From a cf. Phormidesmis sp. LEGE 11477 (GTDB lineage Bacteria > Cyanobacteriota > Cyanobacteriia > Phormidesmidales > Phormidesmidaceae), in NCBI RefSeq assembly GCF_015207105.1, contig NZ_JADEXO010000010.1:23450-87449 (forward strand): 64,000 nucleotides of DNA, read 5' to 3'. The notes under the pieces were generated by a model. The model was not told where the DNA came from. It did not search any database and saw nothing but the letters and a program-made list of their open reading frames with translations. Of the stretch, positions 24,262 through 32,637 are shown one piece after another (the first letter of the stretch is position 1; the number at the start of each line of letters is the position of its first letter). Position numbers and translations under genes: made by a program.

Positions 24262-24672
24262 CTAGATAAACCGGTCAAGGGCTGCTTTGAGCGCTTCTAC
24301 TTCTGCCTCAATACTGCCTTCATCAGCAGCTCTGGTAATACACTCGCTCAAGTGTTCGTCTAACACGAAGCGAGCGACGCCGTCTAAGGCACCGCGAACC
24401 GCTGCAATTTGAGTAAGCACATCTGGGCAGGGACGATCTTCTTGCACCATGCTTTTGATACCGCGAATATGGCCTTCAATCCGCGAAAGACGGTTGACGA
24501 TTCGCTTTTGAGACGCTGCGCTATGAACGTGAGCAGCGCCCTGACCATGCTGATGGACGGCAGCAGGTATTGTTTCGTTCAAGTGGCTGTTTTCATTTAG
24601 ACGGGCTTCGGCTGGCTGACTTGGTAAAGGCTTCACTGAGTAATGCGTAGTGGGCGGAGTAAAAAATCGCAA
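24262..24672 (-). CDS. InrS/RcnR/CsoR-family metal-sensing repressor
   Basis: This is a frmR/CsoR-fold four-helix regulator. The core runs SQKRIVNRLSRIEGHIRGIK, RPCPDVLTQIAAVRGALDGV, then LDEHLSECITRAADEG. The Cys in RPCP and the His and Cys in DEHLSEC correspond to the X-Y-Z ligands of CsoR and of cyanobacterial nickel sensor InrS. The N-terminal HQHGQGAAHVHS supplies extra histidines as in InrS. The frame opens with TTG at 24672; an in-frame GTG at 24636 may be the real start. As first gene of the importer operon it should autoregulate it. An InrS homologue next to an importer rather than an exporter is notable. Confidence 0.88.
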   Translation of the reverse strand: MRFFTPPTTHYSVKPLPSQPAEARLNENSHLNETIPAAVHQHGQGAAHVHSAASQKRIVNRLSRIEGHIRGIKSMVQEDRPCPDVLTQIAAVRGALDGVARFVLDEHLSECITRAADEGSIEAEVEALKAALDRFI

Positions 24673-24885
24673 CTATATAAGAGGTAGCCGCAGCGTCGAT
24701 TTGCCGGAGCCTTTGGCACCAATAAAGGCAATGGTTTCTGCTACTTTTATTTGTGAATTTGTGTTTACTTTTCTAAGTACGTTAACGTTCAAAGACCCCC
24801 AAAACAATCCGGGGGGAGGGGATATGAGGGCTAATTTAACCCTTGAGCTGTTTACTGACTCAGACGACTTATTCTTATTCAGCAA
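24673..24885 (-). pseudogene. Fragment with a Walker A motif
   Basis: Just upstream of the sensor gene, a 70-codon minus-strand frame ends with KVAETIAFIGAKGSGKSTLR, an excellent ABC-type Walker A, then stops after LPLI. No signature or Walker B follows because the next gene begins one base later. It looks like the 5' piece of an ATPase gene cut by a rearrangement. The N-terminal half resembles nothing I recognise. Confidence 0.35.
24796..24816. promoter_or_regulatory. C-tract/G-tract inverted repeat upstream of the metal sensor
   Basis: CCCCC (24796-24800), a 10-bp AT-rich loop and GGGGGG (24811-24816) form a hairpin-like inverted repeat about 125-145 bp upstream of the sensor start. CsoR/RcnR-family operators contain G/C tracts flanked by inverted A/T bases, so this is a candidate operator for the nickel operon. 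A terminator for something upstream is the alternative. Confidence 0.3.
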
Positions 24886-25042
24886 ATTCTCTTTCGATGC
24901 CTTCGGTTCCTGCTAGAGACCACTAATATCCGCCGCTGGTTTTGCTGACTGCTAATTTTATTATCTGTCTCTAAACAGCGAAGATGAGACAATAGATTAG
25001 CGGTAGCCAAGTCAAAAGCCGTATGCAGTCTCCGTAGTCTCT

Positions 25043-26293
25043 ATGAGTAAGCATATTCTAATTCTCACGGCTGGTTCGAGAGGGGATGTACAACCGTATG
25101 TAGCGTTGGCGAAAGGTCTACAGCGAGAAGGCTTTGAGGTTACGATAGGCACCGATTCAACCTTCTCTACGTTGATTGCTAGTCACGGTGTCGGGTTTGC
25201 GCCGATGCGGGCACCTTTTGCTCAGATGGCGCAGACCGATGAAGGAAGCGCTGCCCTTGCAGGAAAGAAGTCGTTTGATCTGAAGAGAATTAAGATAATG
25301 CTGCGGCAGATGATGGACGATGCCTGGGCGATCGCGCAGCGCATAAAACCCGATATGGTCATCTATCATCCCAAGCCATTGGCTGGCTACCACATTGCCG
25401 ATAAGCTAGGGATACCTGGAATTCTGGCAGTGGCACTTCCTCTGTATTCACCTACAGGCGAGTTCTTTAATCCCATCCTGGGTGGGGGCGATCGCGGCCA
25501 TCTACTCAACTGGCTGAGCCATACGCTCTTTCTCAAAGCTTCTCTATTACCGTACCGAGGCTTTATCAACCGCTGGCGAAAAGAACAGCTAAATCTTCCT
25601 CCTTTCAGTAGTGAGCTAACAATGCGAGGAAGGCCAGTCCCAATACTGTATGGCTACAGCTCTGCGGTTATGCCTGTACCCAACGATTGGAAGAATAGCT
25701 CACACGTGACCGGATACTGGTTTCTAGACTGTGACAAAGCCTGGGAGCCGCCTGCGGAACTAGCAGCGTTTCTAGCAGAAGGAGAAGCACCTGTGTACGT
25801 TGGCTTTGGCAGCATGGCTGCTCGTGATGCGCGCTATACAACAAACCTGATTCTTGAAGCTATTCAAAAAGTTAAAACGCGGGCTATCTTAGCAATAGGA
25901 TGGGGTGGCCTCTTCGACCTAGAGCTGTCAGAAATTCCAGAGAATGTTTATATGCTAGAGAGCGCTCCTCATGATTGGCTATTTCCTCGATGTAGCGCAG
26001 TCGTTCATCACGGTGGCGCAGGCACAACTGGCGCTGGGCTAAGGGCGGGTAAACCTACCGTAGTTTGTCCGTTCTTTGGCGATCAGCCCTTCTGGGGAAA
26101 GCAAATTTACAAGCTAGAGGTAGGCCCGCAGCCAATTCCTCAGAAGCATCTGAGTACAGACAGTCTGACGCAGGCAATACGGGAGGCAATATCAAGCCCT
26201 AGAATGCGCCAGAATGCTGAGTCTATAGGTGAAAAGATCAGCGCTGAAGATGGCGTAGCTCAGGCCATTCAGATTGTAAAACGCCACCTGTAA
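25043..26293 (+). CDS. GT1/UGT-type glycosyltransferase
   Basis: This 416-residue enzyme begins MSKHILILTAGSRGDVQPYV, the N-terminal signature of sterol/macrolide-type glycosyltransferases (GSRGDVQP). The C-terminal nucleotide-sugar site includes PVYVGFGSMAARD, then HHGGAGTTGAGLRAGKPTVV followed by PFFGDQPFWG. It should transfer a sugar from an NDP donor to a lipid or small-molecule acceptor in the cytoplasm or at the membrane. Length is normal for the family. It is transcribed away from the sensor gene. The acceptor cannot be inferred from its neighbours. Confidence 0.9.
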   Translation: MSKHILILTAGSRGDVQPYVALAKGLQREGFEVTIGTDSTFSTLIASHGVGFAPMRAPFAQMAQTDEGSAALAGKKSFDLKRIKIMLRQMMDDAWAIAQRIKPDMVIYHPKPLAGYHIADKLGIPGILAVALPLYSPTGEFFNPILGGGDRGHLLNWLSHTLFLKASLLPYRGFINRWRKEQLNLPPFSSELTMRGRPVPILYGYSSAVMPVPNDWKNSSHVTGYWFLDCDKAWEPPAELAAFLAEGEAPVYVGFGSMAARDARYTTNLILEAIQKVKTRAILAIGWGGLFDLELSEIPENVYMLESAPHDWLFPRCSAVVHHGGAGTTGAGLRAGKPTVVCPFFGDQPFWGKQIYKLEVGPQPIPQKHLSTDSLTQAIREAISSPRMRQNAESIGEKISAEDGVAQAIQIVKRHL

Positions 26294-26446
26294 GGGAGCT
26301 AGGAAGTGCGGCTCTATTGAACCTTTAAGCATCGTCTTACCGCTTGTTTAAAACTGTCGGATAGTCGTTAGAAGTAGGTTGTTTAGCAGCGGGTCTGTTT
26401 CTAATCAATTCACGTTCTAACCTGTAGTCGTGTAGGAGATAACGTA

Positions 26447-26764
26447 GTGACTCAAGATCAAGCCCGAATGATTGTTGCATTCTTGTCGGCTCTTGGCTTA
26501 GATCGAGTAGACGTAGTCGGTCATGATACGGGCGGCGCGGTGGCGCTGATTTTGGCGATCGAACATGCCTCTTTAGTTAATCGATTGGTCATCTCTAATT
26601 CGGTTTGGGCGATGGACGATCCTTGGCAGAAATCAGAAGACGGCGCACGGCTAGCTAGTGAGATTCCAACCGCGCGTTTCCAAGCAATTGAAGGCGCTTC
26701 CCATTGGGTGCAGCAAGACACGCCTGAACAGTTCTCAGATGCGCTTCTCACCTTTCTCAAATGA
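26447..26764 (+). pseudogene. Truncated alpha/beta hydrolase with internal deletion
   Basis: A GTG start at 26447 with AGGAG 8 bp upstream opens 105 codons. LDRVDVVGHDTGGAVALILA contains the nucleophile elbow (GHDTGG, haloalkane-dehalogenase/epoxide-hydrolase style Asp nucleophile). AIEGASHWVQQDTPEQFSDA supplies the catalytic His region. The roughly 60-residue N-terminal strand block with the oxyanion HG motif and most of the cap domain are missing. EDGARLASEIPTARFQAIEG joins directly where a cap should be. It could still be translated but should not fold as a normal hydrolase. Confidence 0.6.
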
Positions 26765-26823
26765 GATTGTATAGTGCTGGCTTTGCTTTGTTAAAGTCTT
26801 TAACTAAGCAAGGAGGGGAGGCG

Positions 26824-27039
26824 CTATCCTCCTACGGCCTCACTTAGTGCTTCTTGAATCACATCGTCAGCTACACCACGCCGCTTCAAGCTATCGATGA
26901 GTGAAGAAACGGTATTGTTCTCTAGTCGTTCTAGATCGCTGCGTAAGCCCTGTCTGTGAGTACATGCCAGTGGCTGATAACCAAAGAATCCTAGAACAGG
27001 CACGATCCGTTTGACAGCTTCGATGACATTTTCGAGCAA
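26824..27039 (-). CDS. Small hypothetical protein
   Basis: This 71-residue frame starts with TTG and ends NTVSSLIDSLKRRGVADDVI, QEALSEAVGG. The C-terminal half looks like a short helical domain, with a Cys/His pair (LACTHRQG) in the middle. No family is recognised and the start codon is weak. It may be real or the tail of a longer lost gene. Confidence 0.35.
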   Translation of the reverse strand: MLENVIEAVKRIVPVLGFFGYQPLACTHRQGLRSDLERLENNTVSSLIDSLKRRGVADDVIQEALSEAVGG

Positions 27040-27128
27040 TCGACTTTGTTCTAACGTTTGACGTAGGCTATGCGGCCTAGTCTAGCGTTAGCATCAATTC
27101 TATCTATTGCAGCTTTGAGGCAGTGCTC

Positions 27129-27446
27129 ATGTCATCCCAATCGAATCAGTCTTTAGAAGTAAAGGAGGTCACCCTCTTTGACCGGATCTTCCGAGATAGT
27201 GAAGGCAATATCGTAGTTGCTCAGCCGCCTAATTTGCCTGTTCTCGTCGGCGTTGCTGCCGCCATTCTTCAGTCCCTACTGCCCAGCGGACAGCTACAAA
27301 GGGCCGCAGAACTCTTTGCGTTCGGTGCTTTGTTCACCTGGGCATGGCAAGAACTCTTTGACGGCGTCAACTACTTTCGCAGAGCGCTAGGGCTCATCGG
27401 GCTGGCAGCTCTGATGACGCTAGGGCTTAATTCTTTGAGTATGTGA
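27129..27446 (+). CDS. Small conserved-looking membrane protein
   Basis: The chosen ATG at 27129 gives a 105-residue protein. After a hydrophilic start (TLFDRIFRDSEGNIVVAQPP) come two hydrophobic helices (LVGVAAAILQSLLPSGQLQR, AAELFAFGALFTWAWQELF) and a third at the end (LGLIGLAALMTLGLNSLSM). An ELFDGVNYFRRALG segment links the last two. I do not know a function. Its stop is 1 bp from the stop of the convergent P450 gene. Confidence 0.65.
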   Translation: MSSQSNQSLEVKEVTLFDRIFRDSEGNIVVAQPPNLPVLVGVAAAILQSLLPSGQLQRAAELFAFGALFTWAWQELFDGVNYFRRALGLIGLAALMTLGLNSLSM

Positions 27447-27447
27447 G

Positions 27448-28899
27448 TCAATCTCGCTTTGAGCGCACTTTGAACCGCATAGAAGCAGGCGGTGCCATCG
27501 TCAAGCCTCGACGAGCGGGCCGCAGTGGACGAGGCCGTACCAGTGCTAGCTCAAAGTCTTGTAGTAGCGTCGCCACGCTGAGTTTAAGTTCCATCATCGC
27601 TAGGGCAGAGCCAATACAGCGCCGATGACCGCCACCAAAGGGCAGAAACTCATAAGGCGCAAACTGACGTTCTAGAAAGCGCTCTGGGCGAAATTGCTTC
27701 GGCTCTGGGTAGATGTCTGGGCGCTGGTGGACGACGTAGGTCGCAGGCATTAAGGCGGTTCCGGCTTTGAAGTGATGTCCGGCAATAGTCTGAGACGATT
27801 TTAAAACGCGGATAAATGTCGTTGGCGTAATCGGATAGATCCGTAGCGTCTCTAGGCAGAGGGCGTTCAGGTAGGGAAGCTGTAGGATAGCCATCGGATC
27901 GGGCTGGGGACCAAGCTCTGCTAGTTCAGCGCGTAGCTTGCTTTGAACCTCGGGTAGATAGTGAATCCAATACAGCAGCCAGACGGCGGCGGAGGCGGTT
28001 GTTTCGTGTCCGGCTAGTAGCAGCGTGACCAATTCGTCATGGAGTTCTGCGTCGGTCATCGCCTCTCCCTGTTCGTCTCTCGACTGAAGTAGAAGCGTCA
28101 GGATGTCGGTCTTTTCTGTTTGAACCTGCTCTGAGTTCTGGAGAAGCTGGCGGCGCTCTTGGATTTCTGCATAGATAAGCGATCGCACTTCTTCACGCAA
28201 TCGAGTGAACCTTGTCCAAGGACTCCACACACCCCAGTTTTTCTGCAAGCCTGGAAAGAATAAGAAGCTGGCGCTGATGGGATAGGAAAAGAAGTCTAGC
28301 AAAGTACTTAGCTGCTGCTGTAGCTGAGAGAGCCTCTCTCCTTCTCTGAGGCCAAACACGGCCTGTAAAATCACGCCCATCGTCAGCGACTGTATGGGCG
28401 GGCGGGCTACAATCGAGCGGCCTACTTGCCAGTCAGCACTGACCTGACGAGTGATATTGCAAATTAGCGTTCCGTAGGATCGCAGGCGATCGCCATGAAA
28501 AGGCGGCATCAGTAGCTTACGCTGCCGACGGTGAGGCTCGCCATCTAGCAGCAAGATAGAGTGATTGCCCACCATTGGCTGCAGCACTCGGTTGTTACTA
28601 CCAGTTTCAGCCGTGCTAGCGTCCAGCGCGAAAATCTCTCGCACCATCTCTGGCTCGCCCACATACACCAGCGGTGATTCACTATCTGCGCCAATTTGGA
28701 AGGTAGTGCCATACCGCTGAACGTTGTCGTCCATGTAGCGGGTAGGCTGCAAAATCAGGTAGAAAACCCGTAGCAGACGACGCCACCCTTTGGCTTTTGG
28801 CCCGTCAATTATAGGATTGCTTGGCTCTCCAGGCATATCTTCGGGCATTCCCAGCATCTCGCTGTTTTGAACACTCATCTTGGTGGGTTGTAGACTCAT
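27448..28899 (-). CDS. Cytochrome P450, CYP110-like
   Basis: This 483-residue P450 has the I-helix oxygen-binding motif LLLAGHETTASA, the K-helix ETLRIYP (ExxR), and the heme loop FLPFGGGHRRCIGSALAMM with the proximal ligand Cys428. WGVWSPW and LIYAEIQERR in the middle are typical of cyanobacterial CYP110 enzymes, which hydroxylate fatty acids or alkanes. There is no N-terminal membrane anchor and no fused reductase, so a ferredoxin partner is expected. It is divergent from the photoreceptor kinase gene with a 177-bp spacer. Confidence 0.93.
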   Translation of the reverse strand: MSLQPTKMSVQNSEMLGMPEDMPGEPSNPIIDGPKAKGWRRLLRVFYLILQPTRYMDDNVQRYGTTFQIGADSESPLVYVGEPEMVREIFALDASTAETGSNNRVLQPMVGNHSILLLDGEPHRRQRKLLMPPFHGDRLRSYGTLICNITRQVSADWQVGRSIVARPPIQSLTMGVILQAVFGLREGERLSQLQQQLSTLLDFFSYPISASFLFFPGLQKNWGVWSPWTRFTRLREEVRSLIYAEIQERRQLLQNSEQVQTEKTDILTLLLQSRDEQGEAMTDAELHDELVTLLLAGHETTASAAVWLLYWIHYLPEVQSKLRAELAELGPQPDPMAILQLPYLNALCLETLRIYPITPTTFIRVLKSSQTIAGHHFKAGTALMPATYVVHQRPDIYPEPKQFRPERFLERQFAPYEFLPFGGGHRRCIGSALAMMELKLSVATLLQDFELALVRPRPLRPARRGLTMAPPASMRFKVRSKRD

Positions 28900-29076
28900 C
28901 TCGGCTTGTTCCTATCAATTCAGCTTATCTATTTGTAACGAACGTTAAATTCAGGATAAGAGCCCGAATTAGACGACGCCCTGTGATATGTAGCCGCCGC
29001 TTCGTTGCGATTAGGCTATACGGGGAATGCTAGGGATGAAAATTTGCCAAGCTTGAATCTTTTCATCCTAACGCAT

Positions 29077-32000
29077 ATGTCTCAACCTACAGCGACAGTA
29101 GTTACGCAAGAAGGACTGCTACATCGGATTGCAAATCGCATTCGTCAGTCATTGGAGCTGCAAGAGATACTAGATGCGATGGTGGTGGAGGTTCGAGACT
29201 ATCTGAGAGTTGACCGGGTCAAGGTATATCAGTTCAACCCGGATGATAGTGGTGTAGTAATTGCCGAATCAATAGAAGAAAAGCGCTTGCCTTCTCTACA
29301 AGGTCTTCACTTTCCAGCAGACGATATTCCACCTTATGCGCGCGAGCTATTCCTTAAAGCGAGACAGCGATCAGTTGTTGATGTCGATCGAACCATGATT
29401 GGCATTAGTCCGCTAGAGAATCCAACGACCAGTCACTCAGAAGACAGCCCAGACATTCGCTACAGACCTTTAGATCCGTGTCACGAAGAGTACCTCACAG
29501 CGATGGGCGTCAAATCTTCTATCATTGTACCGATTGTGTTAGAAGAACTCTCTACAGGCAAAGAGCCAGCTGCCTCACCAGGTCAACTGTGGGGCCTTTT
29601 AGCCTGTCACCACAGCGAATCGCGAGCAGTGACAGAAGCAGAGCTACAGTTTATTCAAGCCGTGGTCGATCAAGTGGGGGTTGCGATCGCCCAGTCCATC
29701 TTACTCAACCGTGTCAGAGCGCAAGCGCAGCAAGAAGCTAACATCAACCGCGTCACCAAGCTACTGCAGACCAGCCCTGCTATCAAGTTACAAGCTGCCC
29801 TAGAAGAAGCTGTTGAAACTCTTAGCGGCTCTGGCGGTCGGCTATACGTGATGGCAGAGGCCGATATCACGAAAGAGATCTATATATATGGTTTACAGCC
29901 TAGCGTTATCGACGTAGAACATAATCGAACAGTCGAAGAGAACTATCTGTGGAAAAACTTCGTTCATTCTGTCACTGAAGCCAATCCAGATACTACAGGC
30001 TACAAGCCCTGGTCTGTTCAATGGATGAACGCAACATACAAACTAGGAGATAAAGGACTTACCCCCGAAGAGAACCCTGATATATGGGCCATCAACGATA
30101 TCTATCGTGAACCCCTGTTTAGAACACTAGCGCCCTTTTTCGAGCCTACTTCTGTACGGGGATTACTCATCGTACCGCTTTACTACGGTGACCAGGTGGT
30201 TGGTTCTCTTAGCGTCTTCCGTGATGAGATCGATACAGAAATCACCTGGGCAGGCTGGCATAATCCAGATAGCCGACAGCTGATGGCTAGACGCTCTTTT
30301 GAAGTATGGCAACAAGAGAAAACAGGAACTTCTCAAGCTTGGACATTCGCTGAAATCAGCTACGCCAAAGCACTGAGCGAACGATTTTCAACTGCAATCA
30401 AGCAGTACAGACTCTATCAACAGGTGCAATCACTCAATGCCAATCTAGAGCAGCAAGTAGAAGAGCGCACTGAACAGCTTCAGCAGAAAACAATACAGCT
30501 ACAGTCTTCAAATGCAGAACTTGAAAGCTTTATCTCAAGGCAGCAAGCACTCTCTGGTATTGTTGCGAAGATTCGTGAGTCTCTCAACATTGAAGATATT
30601 TTCCAGATTACGACCGCAGAACTCAGTCAGCTAATGAAGGCCGATAAGGTCTCGGTCTATCGCTTCAATGAAGACTGGGGGGGCGAGTTTGTCTCCAGCT
30701 TTGAAAGCGTGAGTCCACATTGGAAGGAGGTGGGTCAGTTTGGTGAGAATACCGTCTGGAACGATACCCATCTACAGGAGACAAAAGGCGGGCGCTATCG
30801 AAACGGAGAGAACTTTGTTGTGAACGATGTCACACAACAAGGCTTCTCGCAGTGCCATATCGATATCTACAACCAGTACGAGATCAAATCTTTTATCAAC
30901 GTTCCTATATTTTTTGGTCAAGAGCTGTGGGGTATTCTAGCCGTCTTTCAACAGCAGCACATTCGACAGTGGAAGCCTTCTGAAGTAGATTTTGTCAGTC
31001 AGATCTCGGGGCAGCTTGGAGTCGCCTTACAGCACTCTACACTGCTTACCCGTATGCAGCATCAGGCTAGAGAACTCAAGGCATCCAACACAGAACTGTT
31101 TAGAGCCATCGATCAGCAAAAGACCCTATCTAGCATCGTTGCTAAGATTCGTGAGTCTTTAGATATCAACCAGATCTTCAAAACAACAACAAAGGAACTC
31201 ACGCAGGTCCTAAAAGCAGACAGAGCTTCTGTCTATCGGTTCGACAAGGATTGGGGAGGCGAGTTCATTGCAGAGTTTGAAAGCGTTGCCCTAGAAGAGA
31301 TTAACGTGGGGCAGCTAGGTATAAACACTGTTTGGGACGACACTTACCTTCAAGAGAATGAAGGCGGTCGATACCGTGATGGTAAAATTAGCGTTGTCAA
31401 TAACGTGTATGACTGCGGATTTTCTCAGTGCCATTTAGATCTGTATGAACAGTTTCAAATTAAGGCATTCGTGCTGGTGCCTATCTTCGTAGAACAAAAG
31501 CTTTGGGGTTTGCTAGGCACCTACCAGCATAAGCAACCGCGCCAATGGAATGCTTCTGAGGTCGAGTTTGTAGAGCAAATAGCAGCCCAGCTCGGTGTCG
31601 CCACACAACATGCCTCTCTCGCCGCTAGCGATCAGCAAAAAAACAGCCAGCTATCCACCGCACTTGTTGAGCTTAGAGCAACTCAGACCCAGCTGATCCA
31701 AACTGAGAAGATGTCTAGTCTAGGTCAGCTAGTAGCAGGGATTGCCCATGAGATCAACAATCCCGTTAATTTCATCCACGCTAATGTGGCTCACCTAAAG
31801 GAGTACTCAACTAACCTCTTAAAAGTACTTGAGGCTTATCAACAGTCTTACCCTGACCCCTCTGAGGAGATTCAGGCGCTGCTAGAAGATGCTGATATTG
31901 ACTATCTCTGTGCCGATCTGCCTAAGCTCTGTATGTCCTTATCTACGGGGACTCAGCGGATTCGTTCAATCATTACATCCCTGCGAAACTTCTCACGACT

Positions 32001-32511
32001 AGACGAAGCAGAGGTGAAAGCCGTCGATCTGCAAGAGGGTATCGAAGGCACCTTGCTAATCTTGCAGCATCGGCTGAAGACTAGCCGCGCAAAAGTCTCT
32101 GTTGAGATTGCTAAAGACTATGGCGAGCTTCCTTTAGTGGAATGCCATGCGAGTCAGATCAATCAAGTCTTTATGAACCTGATTACGAATGCCATCGATG
32201 AACTTCAGGCGATCACGCCTGCTACCGAAGAGGAAGAGAACAAGACAATTCACATAAAAACTCAGCAAATAGATAGTGAGCGGGTGAGAATTTCGATTCA
32301 AGACGATGGTAGAGGGATTTCAAAGAATGCCTTAGACAAACTGTTCGATCCGTTTTTTACGACCAAGCCAGTCGGCAAAGGCACAGGTTTGGGGCTTTCT
32401 ATCAGCTATCAAATTATTGAGAAACATGGTGGTAAGCTGTACTGCGAATCAGTCGTAGGTGAAGGCACTACCTTTGTCATTGAGCTGCCAACTAAGATGG
32501 AAGCAGCTTAA
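29077..32511 (+). CDS. Multi-GAF sensor histidine kinase, cyanobacteriochrome-like
   Basis: From the ATG at 29077 the protein has 1144 residues. GAF1 (about 20-210) resembles a phytochrome GAF, with FPADDIPPYARELFLKARQR and Cys135-His in DPCHEEYL. GAF2 (about 235-445) has no such Cys. GAF3 and GAF4 (about 490-680 and 690-870) are near-duplicates with WGGEF and Cys-His pairs at 593 (FSQCHIDIY) and 785 (FSQCHLDLY), the position where cyanobacteriochromes attach a bilin. Coiled linkers (EQQVEERTEQLQQKTIQLQ) separate them. The kinase has His891 in GIAHEINNPVNF, an N box (NLITNAIDEL), G boxes (DDGRGI, GKGTGLGLS). No response regulator gene adjoins it. Confidence 0.9.
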   Translation: MSQPTATVVTQEGLLHRIANRIRQSLELQEILDAMVVEVRDYLRVDRVKVYQFNPDDSGVVIAESIEEKRLPSLQGLHFPADDIPPYARELFLKARQRSVVDVDRTMIGISPLENPTTSHSEDSPDIRYRPLDPCHEEYLTAMGVKSSIIVPIVLEELSTGKEPAASPGQLWGLLACHHSESRAVTEAELQFIQAVVDQVGVAIAQSILLNRVRAQAQQEANINRVTKLLQTSPAIKLQAALEEAVETLSGSGGRLYVMAEADITKEIYIYGLQPSVIDVEHNRTVEENYLWKNFVHSVTEANPDTTGYKPWSVQWMNATYKLGDKGLTPEENPDIWAINDIYREPLFRTLAPFFEPTSVRGLLIVPLYYGDQVVGSLSVFRDEIDTEITWAGWHNPDSRQLMARRSFEVWQQEKTGTSQAWTFAEISYAKALSERFSTAIKQYRLYQQVQSLNANLEQQVEERTEQLQQKTIQLQSSNAELESFISRQQALSGIVAKIRESLNIEDIFQITTAELSQLMKADKVSVYRFNEDWGGEFVSSFESVSPHWKEVGQFGENTVWNDTHLQETKGGRYRNGENFVVNDVTQQGFSQCHIDIYNQYEIKSFINVPIFFGQELWGILAVFQQQHIRQWKPSEVDFVSQISGQLGVALQHSTLLTRMQHQARELKASNTELFRAIDQQKTLSSIVAKIRESLDINQIFKTTTKELTQVLKADRASVYRFDKDWGGEFIAEFESVALEEINVGQLGINTVWDDTYLQENEGGRYRDGKISVVNNVYDCGFSQCHLDLYEQFQIKAFVLVPIFVEQKLWGLLGTYQHKQPRQWNASEVEFVEQIAAQLGVATQHASLAASDQQKNSQLSTALVELRATQTQLIQTEKMSSLGQLVAGIAHEINNPVNFIHANVAHLKEYSTNLLKVLEAYQQSYPDPSEEIQALLEDADIDYLCADLPKLCMSLSTGTQRIRSIITSLRNFSRLDEAEVKAVDLQEGIEGTLLILQHRLKTSRAKVSVEIAKDYGELPLVECHASQINQVFMNLITNAIDELQAITPATEEEENKTIHIKTQQIDSERVRISIQDDGRGISKNALDKLFDPFFTTKPVGKGTGLGLSISYQIIEKHGGKLYCESVVGEGTTFVIELPTKMEAA

Positions 32512-32544
32512 CGATGTTCTAGCTTCTGAATGGCAGCGTGCTTA

Positions 32545-32579
32545 GAATCTGATTGCGAATCTGATTGCGAATCTGATTG
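32545..32579. repeat. 12-bp tandem repeat, about three copies
   Basis: GAATCTGATTGC occurs at 32545-32556 and 32557-32568 and, less its last base, at 32569-32579. It sits in the 126-bp spacer between the convergent kinase and Gfo/Idh genes, where I see no other feature. Confidence 0.85.
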
Positions 32580-32637
32580 TCTAACAGGTTGTCCAATAGG
32601 CAAAATCTAACCGCCAAGAAGGCTAGAAACTAATAAG

